64,000 nt of DNA from Aquiluna sp. KACHI24. GTDB lineage: Bacteria > Actinomycetota > Actinomycetes > Actinomycetales > Microbacteriaceae. The notes beneath the pieces were generated by a model, which saw only the letters and a program-made list of their open reading frames with translations, had not been told where the DNA came from and did not search any database. Position 1 is the stretch's first letter, and every line of letters starts with the position of its first letter. The stretch is taken from positions 62,001 to 126,000 of the forward strand of contig NZ_AP026677.1 in assembly GCF_025997915.1 (NCBI RefSeq), in the 5' to 3' direction. Positions 52,418 to 61,700 of this stretch are shown one piece after another. Position numbers and translations under genes: made by a program.

Positions 52418-54508
52418 TTACGACTCCTTCGTCTTACTACCATCTTGCCATCTCAACCGAAGTGCATTGGCCACCACTGATACCGAGGAGAAGGCCATGG
52501 CAGCTCCCGCGAGCATCGGGTTCAGCAGCCCCATCGCTGCAACGGGAATTAGCAGCACGTTATAGCCAAAGGCCCAACCTAGGTTTTGGAAGATATTGCG
52601 ATGGGTGCGCTTTGCAAGCTTTAGCGCAAATGGAATCGCGCTGGGGGAGTCGTCCAAGATAGTGATCGAGCTAGCAGCCTGAGCGGCATGGGCACCGGAG
52701 CCCATGGCAATCGACGCTCTGGCGGCACTCAGAGCAGCAACATCGTTGATGCCATCACCGATCATGACGCTGTCCTTGGTGCGCTTTACGACTTCGAGCT
52801 TTTCTTCTGGGCTGACTCCGCCTTGGAACGAATTGATGCCCAGCACCTTCGCCACTTCTTCAACTCGCCTGGGAGCATCTCCCGAAAGCAGCATGGTCTC
52901 AAATCCAAGCTCGGTTAGATCGGAGACTACTTCTTTGGCTCCTGGCCTTAGCTCATCGCTCAGTTCGATAAGTCCATGAGCCCAACCCTCCCAGGAGACA
53001 ACTACCAGGGTGTTTGGTCCGACTAGCGAAAGCGCTTCATCGAGCTCGGCTTGGTTCTCATAGCGTTGCGGTTTACCAACATGGACTTCAATGCCGTCCA
53101 CCATTCCAATCAACCCAACGCCTGCGACCTCTTTGACATCGCTTGCGGTCTTTGCGCTGGAGAGCTTTGAGATTGCCTTTGCCACGGGGTGCTTCGATCC
53201 AGCCTCAACCGCTGCGGCATAAGCCAACATTGTCGCTGCCCCAACACCGCCAAGACCTCGAGAGTTCACAACTCTGAGCTCACCATCGGTGAGGGTTCCG
53301 GTCTTATCAAAGATCACTGTCTTGGTCTTGGCTAAGTCCCTAAGTGAATCTGGGTTTCGAATCACTACTGAGCGCTTGGCTCCGACTGAGGTTGCTACCA
53401 CCAGGCTCATTGGAACGGCAATACCCAGAGCACAGGGACAGGCAATTACCAAAACCGCGACAGCTGCCTCAAAGCCCTTGGTCCAATCACCCAGAAGTCC
53501 CCAGCCAATAAATGTGGCAAGGGCAATGACGATTACCGCTGGCACAAACACAGCAGAGATTCGATCGGTTAGCGAAGCCAACTTGGTCTTTTGACTGGTT
53601 GCCTCGCGAACAAGATCAGCAATCTGACTGAGTCTCGAAGTCGAACTGGTTGATTGTGCGAGCACCTTTATCTCGCCAGATAGTGATGTGGTGCCGGCAG
53701 TTATCAGAGCGCCAGATACCAACTCCACCGGGAGCGATTCTCCCGTCAGGGTAGAGGTATCTAAGGTTGCATTGGCACTTTGCAGCAGGCCATCCACTGG
53801 AACTCGTTCGCCGGCTGCAACTAGAACCAAATCACCATTTTTGATTGCAGCAGTATCGATTTCGACCCGCATACCATCACGCTCGACGATGGCTTTTTGG
53901 GGGATGGCACCTAGTAGCGCACGGACTGAGTCGGTCGCGCTGCGTCTTGCTCGAACCTCGATGTAGCGACCAATTAGCACCACAGTTGGCACAACTGCCG
54001 CCACCTCAAAATAGGTGTGGTGCATGCCTGAGAAAATCAAATAGACCGAGTACGCATAAGCAACCGTGGAGCCAAGTGAAACCAGGGTGTCCATGGTGCT
54101 ACTGAGGTGACGCAGGTTTTTGATGGCCGCGATGTGAAATGGTGCAGCCACATAGAAGAACACCGGTGTTGAGAGTGCAAATACCAACCAGTGCACGTCT
54201 GGGAAGCTCAGCTGCGGAATCATGGCAAAGGCCATCGCTAGTGCAGATAGCACCGAACCAATCCACAGCTTGGGCTTCAGTGCCTGAAGTTCAGGTTTAC
54301 CCTCACCAACCTTGTAGCCGGCATCTTCAACTGCCCTTTTGACCAAGTCGAGATCGAGGGCAGAGTCGAATTGAAGGTGGGCCTTCTCGGTCGCGAAGTC
54401 AACGTAAGCGCTAACCCCGGGGACCTTGTTCAGGCTCTTTTCAACTCTTCTGGCGCATGCTGTGCAGGTCATGCCCTCAATCTCGAGCTCGGTCAGGTTA
54501 TTAGGCAT
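52418..54508 (-). CDS. copA: Copper-exporting P1B-type ATPase
   Basis: 696 residues. One N-terminal HMA domain with GMTCTAC (12-18), eight membrane helices, CPC motif (VIACPCALG) for Cu+, TGES, DKTGTLT, and GDGINDVAAL. HP motif KHPVAKA. Exports Cu+. Overlaps copZ by eight bases. With copZ and the ArsR-type gene it forms one operon, followed by gabD. Confidence 0.95.
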   Translation of the reverse strand: MPNNLTELEIEGMTCTACARRVEKSLNKVPGVSAYVDFATEKAHLQFDSALDLDLVKRAVEDAGYKVGEGKPELQALKPKLWIGSVLSALAMAFAMIPQLSFPDVHWLVFALSTPVFFYVAAPFHIAAIKNLRHLSSTMDTLVSLGSTVAYAYSVYLIFSGMHHTYFEVAAVVPTVVLIGRYIEVRARRSATDSVRALLGAIPQKAIVERDGMRVEIDTAAIKNGDLVLVAAGERVPVDGLLQSANATLDTSTLTGESLPVELVSGALITAGTTSLSGEIKVLAQSTSSTSRLSQIADLVREATSQKTKLASLTDRISAVFVPAVIVIALATFIGWGLLGDWTKGFEAAVAVLVIACPCALGIAVPMSLVVATSVGAKRSVVIRNPDSLRDLAKTKTVIFDKTGTLTDGELRVVNSRGLGGVGAATMLAYAAAVEAGSKHPVAKAISKLSSAKTASDVKEVAGVGLIGMVDGIEVHVGKPQRYENQAELDEALSLVGPNTLVVVSWEGWAHGLIELSDELRPGAKEVVSDLTELGFETMLLSGDAPRRVEEVAKVLGINSFQGGVSPEEKLEVVKRTKDSVMIGDGINDVAALSAARASIAMGSGAHAAQAASSITILDDSPSAIPFALKLAKRTHRNIFQNLGWAFGYNVLLIPVAAMGLLNPMLAGAAMAFSSVSVVANALRLRWQDGSKTKES

Positions 54509-54722
54509 TTAGGGTTGCGAAACCTGTTGCCTTGTAGCCAGCCTCGGCTACTGCATCTGAGAGCTGGTCATTGCTAACGCCATCAACCTCAACCTCTGCT
54601 TTGCCGGCAGCGTGGTCAACGTTTACCGCGCCGACGCCAGCGAGTGCGGTCAGTTCCTTAGTAATGCTCATTGCGCAGTGACCGCAGGTCATGCCTTCGA
54701 TTTGAATTTCTACCTTTGCCAT
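54501..54722 (-). CDS. copZ: Copper chaperone, HMA-domain protein
   Basis: 73 residues. beta-alpha-beta HMA fold with metal site GMTCGHC, closing VAEAGYKATG. Delivers Cu+ to CopA. ATG 54722; follows the regulator gene by 15 bases and overlaps copA. Confidence 0.93.
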   Translation of the reverse strand: MAKVEIQIEGMTCGHCAMSITKELTALAGVGAVNVDHAAGKAEVEVDGVSNDQLSDAVAEAGYKATGFATLNA

Positions 54723-54737
54723 TTCTGGGCCTTTCTT

Positions 54738-55073
54738 TTAGTTGAACAGATTTGCAATTTGGCCCCAGCGATCTCTGTTGATCGAGTACCAAACCCAAGT
54801 GCCGCGGCGCTCGCGGGATATCAATCCGACGTCCGTGAGTTTCTTCAGGTGGTGACTGACTGTTGGCTGGGTCAAAGCCAATGGCCCAGTTAGATCGCAG
54901 ACGCAGGACTCTTGCTTCTCGGCTTTGGCGATCATGGCAAGAAGCTGCAATCTAGTCGGGTCAGCGACTGCCTTTAAAAGCTCAGCAATGCTTTCAGCAC
55001 TGGTTCGAGCCAACGGTTCTGCGCCTGGTGCGGGAGCGCACTCCAGAAGCTGAAGTGGAATCTTGGTCACCAA
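54738..55073 (-). CDS. ArsR/SmtB-family metal(loid)-sensing repressor
   Basis: 111 residues. Winged helix with ALTQPTVSHHLKKL recognition helix; ESCVCDL gives Cys57 and Cys59, plus Cys12 in the N-terminal LLECAP, a set like the three-Cys As(III) sites of actinobacterial ArsR. GTG start at 55073. It heads the copZ-copA-gabD operon and is divergent from aquaporin-arsC, with one palindromic operator between them. Whether it senses arsenite, copper or both is open; the motif argues for arsenite. Confidence 0.9.
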   Translation of the reverse strand: MVTKIPLQLLECAPAPGAEPLARTSAESIAELLKAVADPTRLQLLAMIAKAEKQESCVCDLTGPLALTQPTVSHHLKKLTDVGLISRERRGTWVWYSINRDRWGQIANLFN

Positions 55074-55100
55074 TTGTTCACCTAACCCTTATAGACAGTC

Positions 55101-55130
55101 ATCTATGTAGACATAGATACTTGTCTATGT
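55101..55130. promoter_or_regulatory. ArsR operator between divergent metal-resistance operons
   Basis: ATCTATGTAGACATAGAT (55101-55118) has perfect eight-base arms; a third half-site TCTATGT follows at 55124-55130, forming a second overlapping inverted repeat with ACATAGA. It lies 28 bases from both gene starts. Fits ArsR-family 12-2-12-type sites. Controls both the arsR-copZA-gabD and aquaporin-arsC transcripts. Confidence 0.7.
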
Positions 55131-55157
55131 TCAACACTAACTCAGGATTGAAATTCC

Positions 55158-55820
55158 ATGATCGCTGTTCGCCCACTCTTTGCTGAGTATTTGGGCACGG
55201 CTTTGGTTGTCACCACGGTGCTTGGTGCAGCTCACATGGTGACCGAGTTGGCAGCTCCCGAAGCCCTAGGGCTATTGATGATCGCAGTCTCGGTGGGCGC
55301 AGTTTTATTTGGGGCTATCGCAGCCTTTGGTCCAATTTCAGGAGCTCACTTCAACCCCATAGTTTCATTGGCATTCCTACTAAGGCGAGAGCTGGGGGTT
55401 GCCACCTTTTTTGGCTATTTGATGGCTCAAACTCTCGGCGCCATCAGCGGAGCTGCCTTAGCGAATCTAATGTTTGAAAAACCGGCATTTCTAATAAGTG
55501 AGGTCGATCGGCTGGGCACCGGAATCTTCATTGGTGAGGTGATTGCCAGTTTTGGATTGGTGCTTTTGATTTTGCTACTGGTTGATCAAAGCCCGAACCA
55601 AATTCCGGCTGCGGTGGCGCTCTGGATCGTTGCCGGGCACATCTTCACCTCTTCAACCTCATTCACCAACCCTGCGGTGAGCTTGGGTCGCATGCTCTCC
55701 GACGCCGCCAGCTCAATCTCCCCAGCGTCAATGCCCAGTTACCTACTAGCCCAGGTTGTGGGCTTGGGATTGGCACTAGTTGTTTCAACCATCACCAAGA
55801 AGAAAGCAGAAAATGTCTAA
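55158..55820 (+). CDS. Aquaporin-family channel, probable arsenite aquaglyceroporin
   Basis: 220 residues, six membrane helices and two half-helices. NPA motifs: GAHFNPIVSLA (NPI variant) and SFTNPAVSLGRML. FAEYLGTALVVTTVLG start. In the ars context, MIP proteins (AqpS-type) let As(III) leave the cell after arsenate is reduced. ATG 55158. Overlaps arsC by eight bases. No ArsB or Acr3 pump is present, so this channel would be the only exit. Confidence 0.88.
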   Translation: MIAVRPLFAEYLGTALVVTTVLGAAHMVTELAAPEALGLLMIAVSVGAVLFGAIAAFGPISGAHFNPIVSLAFLLRRELGVATFFGYLMAQTLGAISGAALANLMFEKPAFLISEVDRLGTGIFIGEVIASFGLVLLILLLVDQSPNQIPAAVALWIVAGHIFTSSTSFTNPAVSLGRMLSDAASSISPASMPSYLLAQVVGLGLALVVSTITKKKAENV

Positions 55821-56229
55821 CCCAATCGCATCCGTAATGTTTGTCTGTGTCCACAATGCGGGAAGAAGCCAGATGGCTCAGGGCTTCTTGCAGCACCTAG
55901 CCGGTGACCGCATTGAGGTTCGCTCCTCCGGCACCATGCCGGGAAACCAGGTAAACCCATCAGCGGTGGCAGCCATGGCTGAGTTGGGGATCGATATCTC
56001 TGCAGCTAAGCCAAAGGTGTTGACCGATGAGGATGTTCAGGCATCTGACTACGTCATCACCATGGGTTGCGGTGATGCTTGCCCGTTCTACCCAGGCAAG
56101 ACCTACCTTGACTGGCAGCTGCAGGATCCAGCCGGAAAGGGCGTTGAAGATGTTCGTCCAATCCGCGACGAAATCAAGGGTTTGGTCGAGAACCTGATTG
56201 CTGAAATCGATGCAAAAAGAGGCAATTGA
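55813..56229 (+). CDS. arsC: Arsenate reductase, low-molecular-weight phosphatase type
   Basis: 138 residues from ATG 55813 (the frame is open further up but overlaps the aquaporin gene). CX5R loop FVCVHNAGRSQM with Cys12/Arg18; GCGDACPFYPG supplies two more Cys for the disulfide relay, and YLDWQLQDPAGK follows. Reduces arsenate to arsenite with thioredoxin or mycothiol. Followed by an iron box and a terminator. Confidence 0.93.
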   Translation: MSNPIASVMFVCVHNAGRSQMAQGFLQHLAGDRIEVRSSGTMPGNQVNPSAVAAMAELGIDISAAKPKVLTDEDVQASDYVITMGCGDACPFYPGKTYLDWQLQDPAGKGVEDVRPIRDEIKGLVENLIAEIDAKRGN

Positions 56230-56256
56230 CAAAGTAGTTAGGTTTACCTAACCTAT
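56226..56256 (+). promoter_or_regulatory. Iron-regulated promoter with DtxR/IdeR box
   Basis: TTAGGTTTACCTAACCTAT (56238-56256) matches 15 of 19 positions of TTAGGTTAGGCTAACCTAA. TTGACA (56226-56231) and TAACCT (56249-56254), 17 bases apart, give a promoter covered by the box. Fe2+-loaded DtxR/IdeR should shut it. The -35 overlaps the arsC stop. Confidence 0.7.
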
Positions 56257-56258
56257 TC

Positions 56259-56288
56259 AGAGCAGAGGGGCGACCCTCTGCTCTTTTT
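56259..56288 (+). terminator. Terminator-like hairpin between the iron box and the iron-transport genes
   Basis: AGAGCAGAGGG (56259-56269) and CCCTCTGCTCT (56274-56284) form an 11-base stem with a GCGA loop and TTTT after it. It can end the arsC transcript. It also lies right at the expected start of the iron-operon mRNA, 13 bases before the TTG, so no promoter fits after it. Confidence 0.85.
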
Positions 56289-56301
56289 AGTTAGGAAGCA
56301 A

Positions 56302-57324
56302 TTGAAGAAATCACTTGGGGCAGCAATCGCCCTTATGACCGCACTCTCGCTGGCAGGCTGTGCCCCCGCCGCCACCGAATCAACTGAGTCAGCCTCAGAG
56401 ACCGCTTCTTCAGAACCGCTGGTGGTTTATGCAGGTAGAAGCGAAGAGCTGGTTCAACCGCTGATTGATCAGTTCACCGAAGCCACCGGCATTGAGGTTG
56501 AGGTTCGCTACGCAGGTAGTGCAGAGTTGGCAGCTCAGATTTTGGAGGAGGGTGCTAATTCACCAGCCGATGTCTTCTTTGCCCAGGATGCCGGAGCGCT
56601 AGGTGCTGTTTCCAAGGCTGGGCTTTTGAAGACTTTAGATCAGAGCCTTCGCGACTTGGTCTCGCCGGAGTATGGAGCGAAAGATGGCAGTTGGATCGGT
56701 GTTTCAGGCCGGGTTCGAGTCCTGAACTACAACCCTGAGAGGGTTACCGAGCTGCCAAAGTCGGTCTTTGATCTTGCTAACCCTGAGTACCAAGGTCGAG
56801 TTGGCATCGCACCAACTAATGCCTCGTTCCAAGCCTTTGTGACGGCGATGCGATTGATTGAGGGCGAAGCGAAGACCCTTCAGTGGCTTGAGGCCATGAA
56901 GGTCAATGGCGTGGTCTATGAGAAAAACGGTGCGATTTTGGATGCCGTTGAAGCTGGTGAAATCGATTTGGGCCTAATCAACCACTACTACTGGTATGCC
57001 AAGGCCAAAGAGGTCGGGGTTGAGAACCTAAAGTCCAAGATTGCTCAGTTTGAGAGTCAGGATGTTGGAAACCTAAGAAACGTAGCCGGTGTTGGCATTC
57101 TCAGCGAGAACCCAAATGCCAAGGTCTTTGTTGAATACCTGCTTTCTCAGCAGGGCCAGCAGTACTTTGTCGAGCAGACCGGTGAGTACCCGTTGGTGGC
57201 AGGGATTGAGCTTTTGGAGGGCTTGGTTCCACTTAGCGATATCCCGGCTCCAGAGTTTGACCTGAATGACCTAGATGCCCTCGAGCAGACTCTAGAGCTG
57301 ATCAGGCAAGCTGGGCTAATCTAG
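56302..57324 (+). CDS. Ferric iron ABC transporter substrate-binding lipoprotein (FbpA type)
   Basis: 340 residues. Lipoprotein signal ending LAGC; mature part YAGRSEELVQPLIDQF, VRYAGSAELAAQI, DVFFAQDAGALGAV, and the tyrosine cluster NHYYWYAKAK that ligates Fe3+. TTG start at 56302 with AGGAAG just before it. First gene of an iron-uptake operon with fused permease and ATPase. Confidence 0.93.
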   Translation: MKKSLGAAIALMTALSLAGCAPAATESTESASETASSEPLVVYAGRSEELVQPLIDQFTEATGIEVEVRYAGSAELAAQILEEGANSPADVFFAQDAGALGAVSKAGLLKTLDQSLRDLVSPEYGAKDGSWIGVSGRVRVLNYNPERVTELPKSVFDLANPEYQGRVGIAPTNASFQAFVTAMRLIEGEAKTLQWLEAMKVNGVVYEKNGAILDAVEAGEIDLGLINHYYWYAKAKEVGVENLKSKIAQFESQDVGNLRNVAGVGILSENPNAKVFVEYLLSQQGQQYFVEQTGEYPLVAGIELLEGLVPLSDIPAPEFDLNDLDALEQTLELIRQAGLI

Positions 57325-57331
57325 CCAGATA

Positions 57332-58846
57332 ATGCGTAAACCCCCAGTCATTGTTGTAGCACTGGGGGTTTTCGCTTCCCTGGCGGCCCTGCTGCCGCTT
57401 GGCTACTTGCTGATTCGCTTGGGTCAAGGCTTTGACAAGGCAGTGGCTGAACTACTGCGGCCGAGGACCCTGGAGCTATTGGCAAACACGGTTGTTCTGG
57501 TTATCAGCGTGAGCGTGAGCGCCTTAGTGATTGGCTTTTTGCAGGCCTGGTTGGTCACTCGAACAAACCTCAGAGCCCCGGGAGTCTTTGCGGTTTTGGC
57601 TACCCTGCCACTGGCGATCCCAAGCTATGTGATGGCCTTTGCCTTCACTGCCACCTTCCCTGGTTTCAGCGGATTCTTTGCCGCTTGGTTGGTGCTCAGT
57701 CTGGCGACCGCCCCTTATGTATTTATCGCTGTTTCCGCAGCCTTGGTTAGGACCGATGTATCTGCCGAAGAGGTTGCAAGAAGTCTTGGTTTATCCAGAA
57801 TCAAGGTGCTGCTTCGAGTCACCTGGCCACAGGTGCGACCGGCTGCTACCGCATCCTCACTGCTGGTTGCGCTGTATACATTGAGTGAGTTCGGTGCGAT
57901 CTCGATTCTGCGGTTTGATACCTTCACGAGAGCGATCTACAACGCCTATCGATTGAGTTTTGATCGCACCTCTGCAGCGGCCTTGGCACTGGTTTTGATC
58001 ATGCTTACCTTGATGGTGATCTGGTTTGAGCGCCGCTATCGCGGTGACTACTTACCGCAGCGCACCGCAATGCAAAAGCCATCTCGCATTGCTCTGGGGA
58101 CAATGCACCCAGCAGCCGTATTCGTTCTAACTTCGATTGCGATTATTGGGGTGGGAGTGCCGCTCTATTCACTTTTGAACTGGAGCATCATCGGCTCCTC
58201 GACCGCAGATCTAAGCGAGATTGTCGAGGCGCTTGTGGGTTCGGCGACGGTGGCATTTGGGTCCGGCGCACTGATTGCGCTAGTTGGGTTAGCGGTAGTG
58301 ATTTGGGTAGTGAGGTTTCCATCCCCGCTTGCTCGCGCGGTGGAGTTTTCGATTTGGGCAACCCATGCCCTGCCGGCAATTGTGATCGCACTGGCCTTGG
58401 TATTTGTTGGTGCCAACCTACTGCCTTGGGTTTATCAAAGTGTGTGGATGTTGGTCTTTGCCTACCTGATTCTGTTTTTGCCCAATGCGCTCAGTGTTAT
58501 CTCCACTCCAATTGCTCAGGTTCCACGATCTTTGGAACAGGTAGCCAACTCGCTGGGAGTCAGAGGCAATCGCACGCTTTACAAGGTGGTGTTGCCGATG
58601 GCAACACCGGGAATCATCGCGGGTGCAGCTGTGGTGTCATTGACGATTTTGAAGGAGCTACCGGCAACACTGCTGCTTCGACCAACTGAGTTGCAGACCC
58701 TGGCTATCAGGTTGTGGAGCGCAACCGAAGAGCTGCAGTTTGCTCAGGCTGCCCCATATGCCCTGCTTCTGGTATTGCTCGCTGGAATTCCTGCCTTAGC
58801 CTTAAACGCTCAGGCCAGAAAAGCGGTAGCGGAGGTGAGCGACTGA
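57332..58846 (+). CDS. Ferric iron ABC transporter permease (FbpB type)
   Basis: 504 residues, two fused six-helix halves. Two EAA loops: EEVARSLGLSRIKVLLRVTWP and EQVANSLGVRGNRTLYKVVLP region. ATG at 57332, eight bases after fbpA. Its TGA shares one base with the next ATG. Confidence 0.93.
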   Translation: MRKPPVIVVALGVFASLAALLPLGYLLIRLGQGFDKAVAELLRPRTLELLANTVVLVISVSVSALVIGFLQAWLVTRTNLRAPGVFAVLATLPLAIPSYVMAFAFTATFPGFSGFFAAWLVLSLATAPYVFIAVSAALVRTDVSAEEVARSLGLSRIKVLLRVTWPQVRPAATASSLLVALYTLSEFGAISILRFDTFTRAIYNAYRLSFDRTSAAALALVLIMLTLMVIWFERRYRGDYLPQRTAMQKPSRIALGTMHPAAVFVLTSIAIIGVGVPLYSLLNWSIIGSSTADLSEIVEALVGSATVAFGSGALIALVGLAVVIWVVRFPSPLARAVEFSIWATHALPAIVIALALVFVGANLLPWVYQSVWMLVFAYLILFLPNALSVISTPIAQVPRSLEQVANSLGVRGNRTLYKVVLPMATPGIIAGAAVVSLTILKELPATLLLRPTELQTLAIRLWSATEELQFAQAAPYALLLVLLAGIPALALNAQARKAVAEVSD

Positions 58847-59868
58847 TGCTGAAAATCTCAAACCTAGCTATCTCCTATGGCGGAAAGAGTGTGCTTAGCG
58901 ATCTTTCGTTGCACGCCAGCAGGGGAGAGCTAACCGCAATCTTGGGAGCATCAGGCGCTGGTAAGTCGACGCTACTAAGACTGATTGCGGGCTTTGAAAG
59001 ACCCACCTCAGGTGAGATTTGGCTTGATGACACCCAGATAGCTGGTGATCAGGTGTTTGTTGCTCCTGAGCACAGAGGCATCGGGATCGTGCCGCAGGAC
59101 AGCGCGCTGTTTTCTCACCTGAGCGTCGCAGAAAATGTTGGATTTGGTTTGGCCAAATCACCAACCAAGGCGGCCCGAGTTCAGGAGCTCCTAAAACTTG
59201 TAGGACTTGAGGAGTTTGCCAATCGCAAGCCAGCATCGCTTTCGGGTGGGCAGCAGCAGCGAGTGGCACTCGCCAGAGCACTTGCCCCCAAGCCCAAATT
59301 GATTTTGCTAGATGAACCCTTTAGTGCCCTGGATCAAGAGCTCAGAGCGCGACTACGTGATGATGTGAAGCGAGTTCTCAAAGCGGAGAATGCAACCGCA
59401 ATTCTTGTCACTCACGATCAGGAAGAAGCGCTCTCACTAGCCGAGAAGGTAGCGGTACTCAGAGATGGCCGGATCATTCAGGCAGGTGCTCCAACCGAGA
59501 TCTACAACGCTCCGGCGGATCTCGGGATTGCAACCTTCCTTGGTGATTCGGTACTGGTCGACGGGGTCGTGGTTGGGGACAAGATCGAGACTGACCTTGG
59601 AAAGCTCTCCGCACTGAACTCAGTGACCGAGGGTGAGCGTGGGGTAGTTGCGATTCGCTCGGAGAACTTTTATCTGCAGCCAAACCCAAGCGGTGATTCA
59701 GAGGTGGTCGGTCGAGTGTTCTTTGGTCACGACGCTGTGGTTGAGGTGCAGACCCCCAAGCTAAAGATCAGAGCTAGATCAAATGGACCGTTTGCTCCCG
59801 AGGTTGGCATGCGAGTTACGGTTTGGGTGCGTGGAGCAGTGAACTTTTACCCTGCTAGTTCTCAGTGA
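58846..59868 (+). CDS. Ferric iron ABC transporter ATP-binding protein (FbpC type)
   Basis: 340 residues from ATG 58846 (TGATG overlap with the permease). Walker A GASGAGKST, LSGGQQQR, Walker B LILLDEPFSALD, H-loop LVTHDQEEAL; C-terminal TOBE domain (about 245-335). Energises Fe3+ import with the two genes before it. Confidence 0.93.
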   Translation: MLKISNLAISYGGKSVLSDLSLHASRGELTAILGASGAGKSTLLRLIAGFERPTSGEIWLDDTQIAGDQVFVAPEHRGIGIVPQDSALFSHLSVAENVGFGLAKSPTKAARVQELLKLVGLEEFANRKPASLSGGQQQRVALARALAPKPKLILLDEPFSALDQELRARLRDDVKRVLKAENATAILVTHDQEEALSLAEKVAVLRDGRIIQAGAPTEIYNAPADLGIATFLGDSVLVDGVVVGDKIETDLGKLSALNSVTEGERGVVAIRSENFYLQPNPSGDSEVVGRVFFGHDAVVEVQTPKLKIRARSNGPFAPEVGMRVTVWVRGAVNFYPASSQ

Positions 59869-59919
59869 AGCGGTGTCTGAGGGTGAGTCCCGAAGTTAGA
59901 CTTTGGGAGGCCGCAACAG

Positions 59920-60570
59920 TTGGCCAAAGACGGAGAACAATTGAACTGGCTTGACGCGGAACACATCATCACCGCGTTCGGACCGTACTTCGTTTTTGCA
60001 GTCACCTTTGTGATTTTTCTCGAGACCGCCTTCATTTTGACCTCGTTTCTACCAGGTGACTCCCTGCTGTTTCTAACTGGTCTAACCCTCTCCACCACGA
60101 CCCTGTGGCTTCCTGACTGGGCGGGGTTCTTGTTGATTTGGCTTGCAGCATTCCTGGGGACTCAAACCGGTTACTGGGTCGGTTACAAAATCGGACCCCC
60201 GCTATTTGAACGCCGTGAAAACATCTTCATCAACAAGAAGGTGATGGCTAAAACGCACGAGTTCTTTGAGCGCTACGGCACTAGAGCTATTGTGTTGGCC
60301 CGTTTTCTACCCATCCTGCGAGCTTTGATACCAATGCTCGCTGGGATCTCGAAGATGGACACCAAGCGCTTCACCAAGCTCAACTTCATTGGGGCTGTGC
60401 TGTGGATTGGTGTCTTTATGTTCTCCGGTTACCTGCTTGGAAATGTGCCGCTGGTGAAAGAGAACCTTGAGACCACTGTGCTTCTGATCGTGGTGTTCAC
60501 CACCTTGTTGCTACCGGTTGAAATTCTGCGCGACAGACTGGCGAACCGTTTCGCCAAGAGGCGCAAGTAG
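59920..60570 (+). CDS. DedA-family membrane protein
   Basis: 216 residues. SFLPGDSLLFLTG, GYWVGYKIGPPLFER, ARFLPILRALIPMLAGISKM and GAVLWIGVFMFSGYLLG are the SNARE-associated/DedA core with re-entrant helices. Undecaprenyl phosphate flipping is known for some members. TTG start at 59920 with GGGAGG upstream. May be cotranscribed with the next gene, 25 bases on. Confidence 0.9.
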   Translation: MAKDGEQLNWLDAEHIITAFGPYFVFAVTFVIFLETAFILTSFLPGDSLLFLTGLTLSTTTLWLPDWAGFLLIWLAAFLGTQTGYWVGYKIGPPLFERRENIFINKKVMAKTHEFFERYGTRAIVLARFLPILRALIPMLAGISKMDTKRFTKLNFIGAVLWIGVFMFSGYLLGNVPLVKENLETTVLLIVVFTTLLLPVEILRDRLANRFAKRRK

Positions 60571-60595
60571 CCCTCAAGGTTTTACACTTGGTCAA

Positions 60596-61690
60596 ATGCA
60601 AACTGGCTCAAAACTTCTGGCAATCGCAGCACTTATCGCATTACCTCTAGCAGGTTGTTCAGCCCCGGTGCTCACCCCAACCCCAACGGCAACTCAAACT
60701 GTTGAGCCTGAGCCAGAACCAGTATTCATCCCAGCACCGCTAACCGGTGTGCTCTATGCCGAAGAAGATGCTGCGCATCTTGCCCTCCCAGCAGTGCTCG
60801 GCAAGGTTGACAACACCTGGGGAGGTCGACCACAGCTTGCGCTAAACGATGCAGACCTCGTCTATATGACGCGCGTTGAGGGTGGCATGACCCGCATGCT
60901 GCCGGTCTGGCACTCCAGAGTGCCAGAGGCAATTGGACCGATTCGCTCAGTACGTCCAGTCGATGCCGCAATCATCGATCCGTTCAATGGCATCTTCGTC
61001 TACTCCGGAGGACAGTCACCCTTTAAGCGTGCTGCCAAGGACACCGGTTTGGTGATGAGCGATGAAGACACCGAGCAGTCCAACGACACCTACTACCGTG
61101 AAAAGTCTCGCTCGGCTCCATGGAACCTGATGTTCCGCGCTCAGCAGCTGCAGCAAAACTATAAAGACATGCCAGCTCCAACCCCAGGGTTTGAGTTTGA
61201 TGCAGCACCGAGCGCGGTTGCCCTTGGCACTGTTGCAACCGGCATGACCATCAAATACCCCGGCACCATCTCTACTTGGGAGGGTGGATCTGCAGCCTTC
61301 CCATGGGCAGCAGCATCAGAACCAGCTTGGCTGCACACTCTAGACAAGGAAGAGCACTACCAAGAAGGTGGCGACCGTGTTGTCACCAAGAACGTTGTGG
61401 TGCTAGAGGTCGTTCACGACAATAGCTTTATTGATCCAAAGTACGGCGCGATTCCAAAGGCCAAGCTGATTGATAACACCGGCATCGCTCACATCTTCTC
61501 CAATGGCTACTACCTCAAGGCGACTTGGTCCAAGGCAGGGTCAGCTGACCCGATCTTGCTCAAGACAGAAGACGGCCAGCCCATCAAGCTTGCGATTGGT
61601 AACACCTGGATCGAGATGATGGACACTGCCAAGTCCAAGCTGACAATAGTGGCCCCGAAGCCTGAACCAGCAACCTCGTCTGACGAGTAG
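60596..61690 (+). CDS. DUF3048 (YerB-like) lipoprotein
   Basis: 364 residues from ATG 60596. Signal LLAIAALIALPLAGC (lipobox), a PT/PE linker (TPTPTATQTVEPEPEP), then the DUF3048 domain: GKVDNTWGGRPQ, DADLVYMTRVEGGMTR, GPIRSVRPVD and the C-terminal half with WSKAG and GNTWIEMM. Function unknown. A strong terminator follows 10 bases after the stop. Confidence 0.9.
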   Translation: MQTGSKLLAIAALIALPLAGCSAPVLTPTPTATQTVEPEPEPVFIPAPLTGVLYAEEDAAHLALPAVLGKVDNTWGGRPQLALNDADLVYMTRVEGGMTRMLPVWHSRVPEAIGPIRSVRPVDAAIIDPFNGIFVYSGGQSPFKRAAKDTGLVMSDEDTEQSNDTYYREKSRSAPWNLMFRAQQLQQNYKDMPAPTPGFEFDAAPSAVALGTVATGMTIKYPGTISTWEGGSAAFPWAAASEPAWLHTLDKEEHYQEGGDRVVTKNVVVLEVVHDNSFIDPKYGAIPKAKLIDNTGIAHIFSNGYYLKATWSKAGSADPILLKTEDGQPIKLAIGNTWIEMMDTAKSKLTIVAPKPEPATSSDE

Positions 61691-61700
61691 CTGTCCCCTA

